Below, piece by piece: positions 5,926 to 6,493 of a DNA stretch of 6,493 nt (the first letter of the stretch is position 1; the number at the start of each line of letters is the position of its first letter). Both the position numbers and the translations under genes were made by a program. Below the pieces are notes generated by a model. The model was not told the origin of the DNA. It saw only the letters and a list, made by a program, of their open reading frames with translations, and made no database searches. Origin of the DNA: Calditrichia bacterium (GTDB taxonomy: Bacteria > Calditrichota > Calditrichia > Calditrichales > Calditrichaceae); assembly GCA_027039465.1 (NCBI GenBank), contig JALWEA010000624.1, forward strand, positions 1 to 6,493, read 5' to 3'.

Positions 5926-6173
5926 GACTTTCATTAAAATATTCTTCAAGTATAATTGAAGAATCCGATGATTTGCCAATAATTTTCATTTATGTTTGAA
6001 GAACGCATGTCCAATATTAAAATATTTGTCCGATTGGGACATTTGAAAGTAAATTTTATAGAATTAGTATTTTCAGACGTCCTTTCAGGACTGCATTAGG
6101 ACGCGCCGGTCATCAGTCCGCACCAATAAATTGGTGGGTTATTATCGTTTGATCACTTCGGGATCGTTTTGTG
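5926..6173. repeat. Hairpin-rich long repeat, copy 1
   Basis: The core (6001-6173) matches the second copy (6320-6493) with about a dozen substitutions and one single-base gap by eye; the last 100 bases differ at only three positions. A weaker match extends left to a shared GACTT at 5926. Hairpins in order: ATTCTTCAA/TTGAAGAAT with a 6-nt loop (5941-5964), TGTCC/GGACA (6027-6041), GTCCT/AGGAC (6079-6091), CACCAAT/ATTGGTG (6121-6136), and GATC..GATC with one mismatch inside (6151-6165). I find no long ORF or transposase in it. It could be a non-autonomous mobile repeat or a structured RNA. Confidence 0.75.
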
Positions 6174-6260
6174 AGTTTTGGTGTGTTTGGCTAAAAAGTT
6201 GAAAAATAATTTCAGCCTATTTTTTGTTTGATTGGATTTTATTCTTTTTTGCCAAGTTTT
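6174..6260. other. AT-rich spacer between the two long repeat copies
   Basis: No gene is seen. GGCTAAAA and TTTCAGCC (about 6189-6222) are complementary at seven of eight positions and could form another hairpin with a long loop. The segment GGTTCGTTTTG at 5850-5860 resembles GGATCGTTTTG at 6161-6171, the end of copy 1, which hints that a further, decayed unit once lay to the left and that the array is tandem. Confidence 0.4.
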
Positions 6261-6493
6261 GACTTACGAAAGAATTCCCGACAGGGAATTCCGATAATAG
6301 CCCACATTTTCAAATGTGGGAACGCATGTCCAATATTAAATTATTTGTCCCGAACGGGACAAGTGAAAGTATATTTTATTGAATTTGCATTTTCAGACGT
6401 CCTTTCAGGACTGCATTAGGACGCGCCGATCATCAGTCCGCACCAATGAATTGGTGGGTTATTATCGTTTGATCCCTTCGGGATCGTTTTGTG
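6261..6493. repeat. Hairpin-rich long repeat, copy 2 (runs off right edge)
   Basis: This is the counterpart of the copy at 5926-6173 and continues beyond the window. Its stems are more regular: GAATTCCC/GGGAATTC with loop GACA (6272-6291), CCCACATTT/AAATGTGGG (6301-6320), TTGTCCC/GGGACAA with loop GAAC (6345-6362), GTCCT/AGGAC (6399-6411), CACCAAT/ATTGGTG (6441-6456) and GATCCC/GGGATC with loop TTC (6471-6485). Compared with copy 1, several stems differ in sequence while pairing is kept, and the last stem is perfect here but has a mismatch in copy 1. It therefore looks less decayed. A 63-codon open frame crossing it is not convincing as a gene. Confidence 0.75.

Noticed and set aside
6228..6419. 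63-codon plus-strand frame in the repeat region
   Set aside because: It runs through several perfect hairpins of the repeat and is not kept as an open frame in the other copy with recognisable product; no ribosome binding site.
5926..6493. CRISPR array
   Set aside because: Only two copies are seen, each well over 150 bp with a period near 320 bp, which does not fit short direct repeats with regular spacers, and no cas gene is present.

Overview
The window looks like chromosomal DNA of a bacterium with moderate to low GC, probably from the FCB side of the tree (Calditrichota, Ignavibacteriota or a relative). The main pointers are a large two-component-regulator propeller protein, which is abundant in those groups, together with AT-rich intergenic DNA and intergenic hairpin repeats. 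This placement is an inference from gene content; no rRNA or other marker gene is present.

Layout, left to right. (1) Positions 1-1433, minus strand: the N-terminal 477 residues of a secreted or membrane-anchored sensor made of Reg_prop beta-propeller blades, cut by the left edge. (2) 1434-1852: an AT-rich divergent intergenic region with a 68-bp dyad. (3) 1853-2758, plus strand: a complete Clp1/Grc3-type polynucleotide 5'-kinase-like P-loop protein, a family best known from eukaryotic and archaeal RNA processing. (4) 2759-2954: a convergent gap with a short heptad repeat and a bidirectional hairpin terminator. (5) 5757-2955, minus strand: a compact three-gene operon transcribed leftward: an ArsR/SmtB-family repressor, a 643-aa FMN/[4Fe-4S]/FAD reductase of the old yellow enzyme (2,4-dienoyl-CoA reductase / trimethylamine dehydrogenase) type, and a small cytoplasmic protein resembling a type 2 periplasmic-binding-protein domain. 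The first two genes overlap by ATGA and the second and third are 17 nt apart. (6) 5758-5830: the operon promoter, whose -10 lies inside a perfect 7-bp-arm palindrome that is the likely ArsR operator. (7) About 5850-6493: gene-free DNA with two copies of a hairpin-rich repeat spaced about 320 bp apart; the second copy runs off the right edge.

How the parts may work together. The ArsR protein keeps the exact D-x-H-x10-H-x2-E spacing of the alpha-5 metal site of SmtB/CzrA, so the operon may be de-repressed by a divalent metal. The reductase is intact in its cofactor motifs but has lost the usual catalytic His and Tyr of the OYE barrel (Glu169 and Leu174 instead), so its substrate may be unusual. 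The binding-protein-like partner could handle that substrate in the cytoplasm. The kinase gene and the propeller sensor are separate transcription units with no evident link to the operon.

Most promising for follow-up: the ArsR/atypical OYE/PBP-like operon, the bacterial Clp1-like kinase, and the right-end repeat, whose stems are kept in both copies and which contains a possible pseudoknot.
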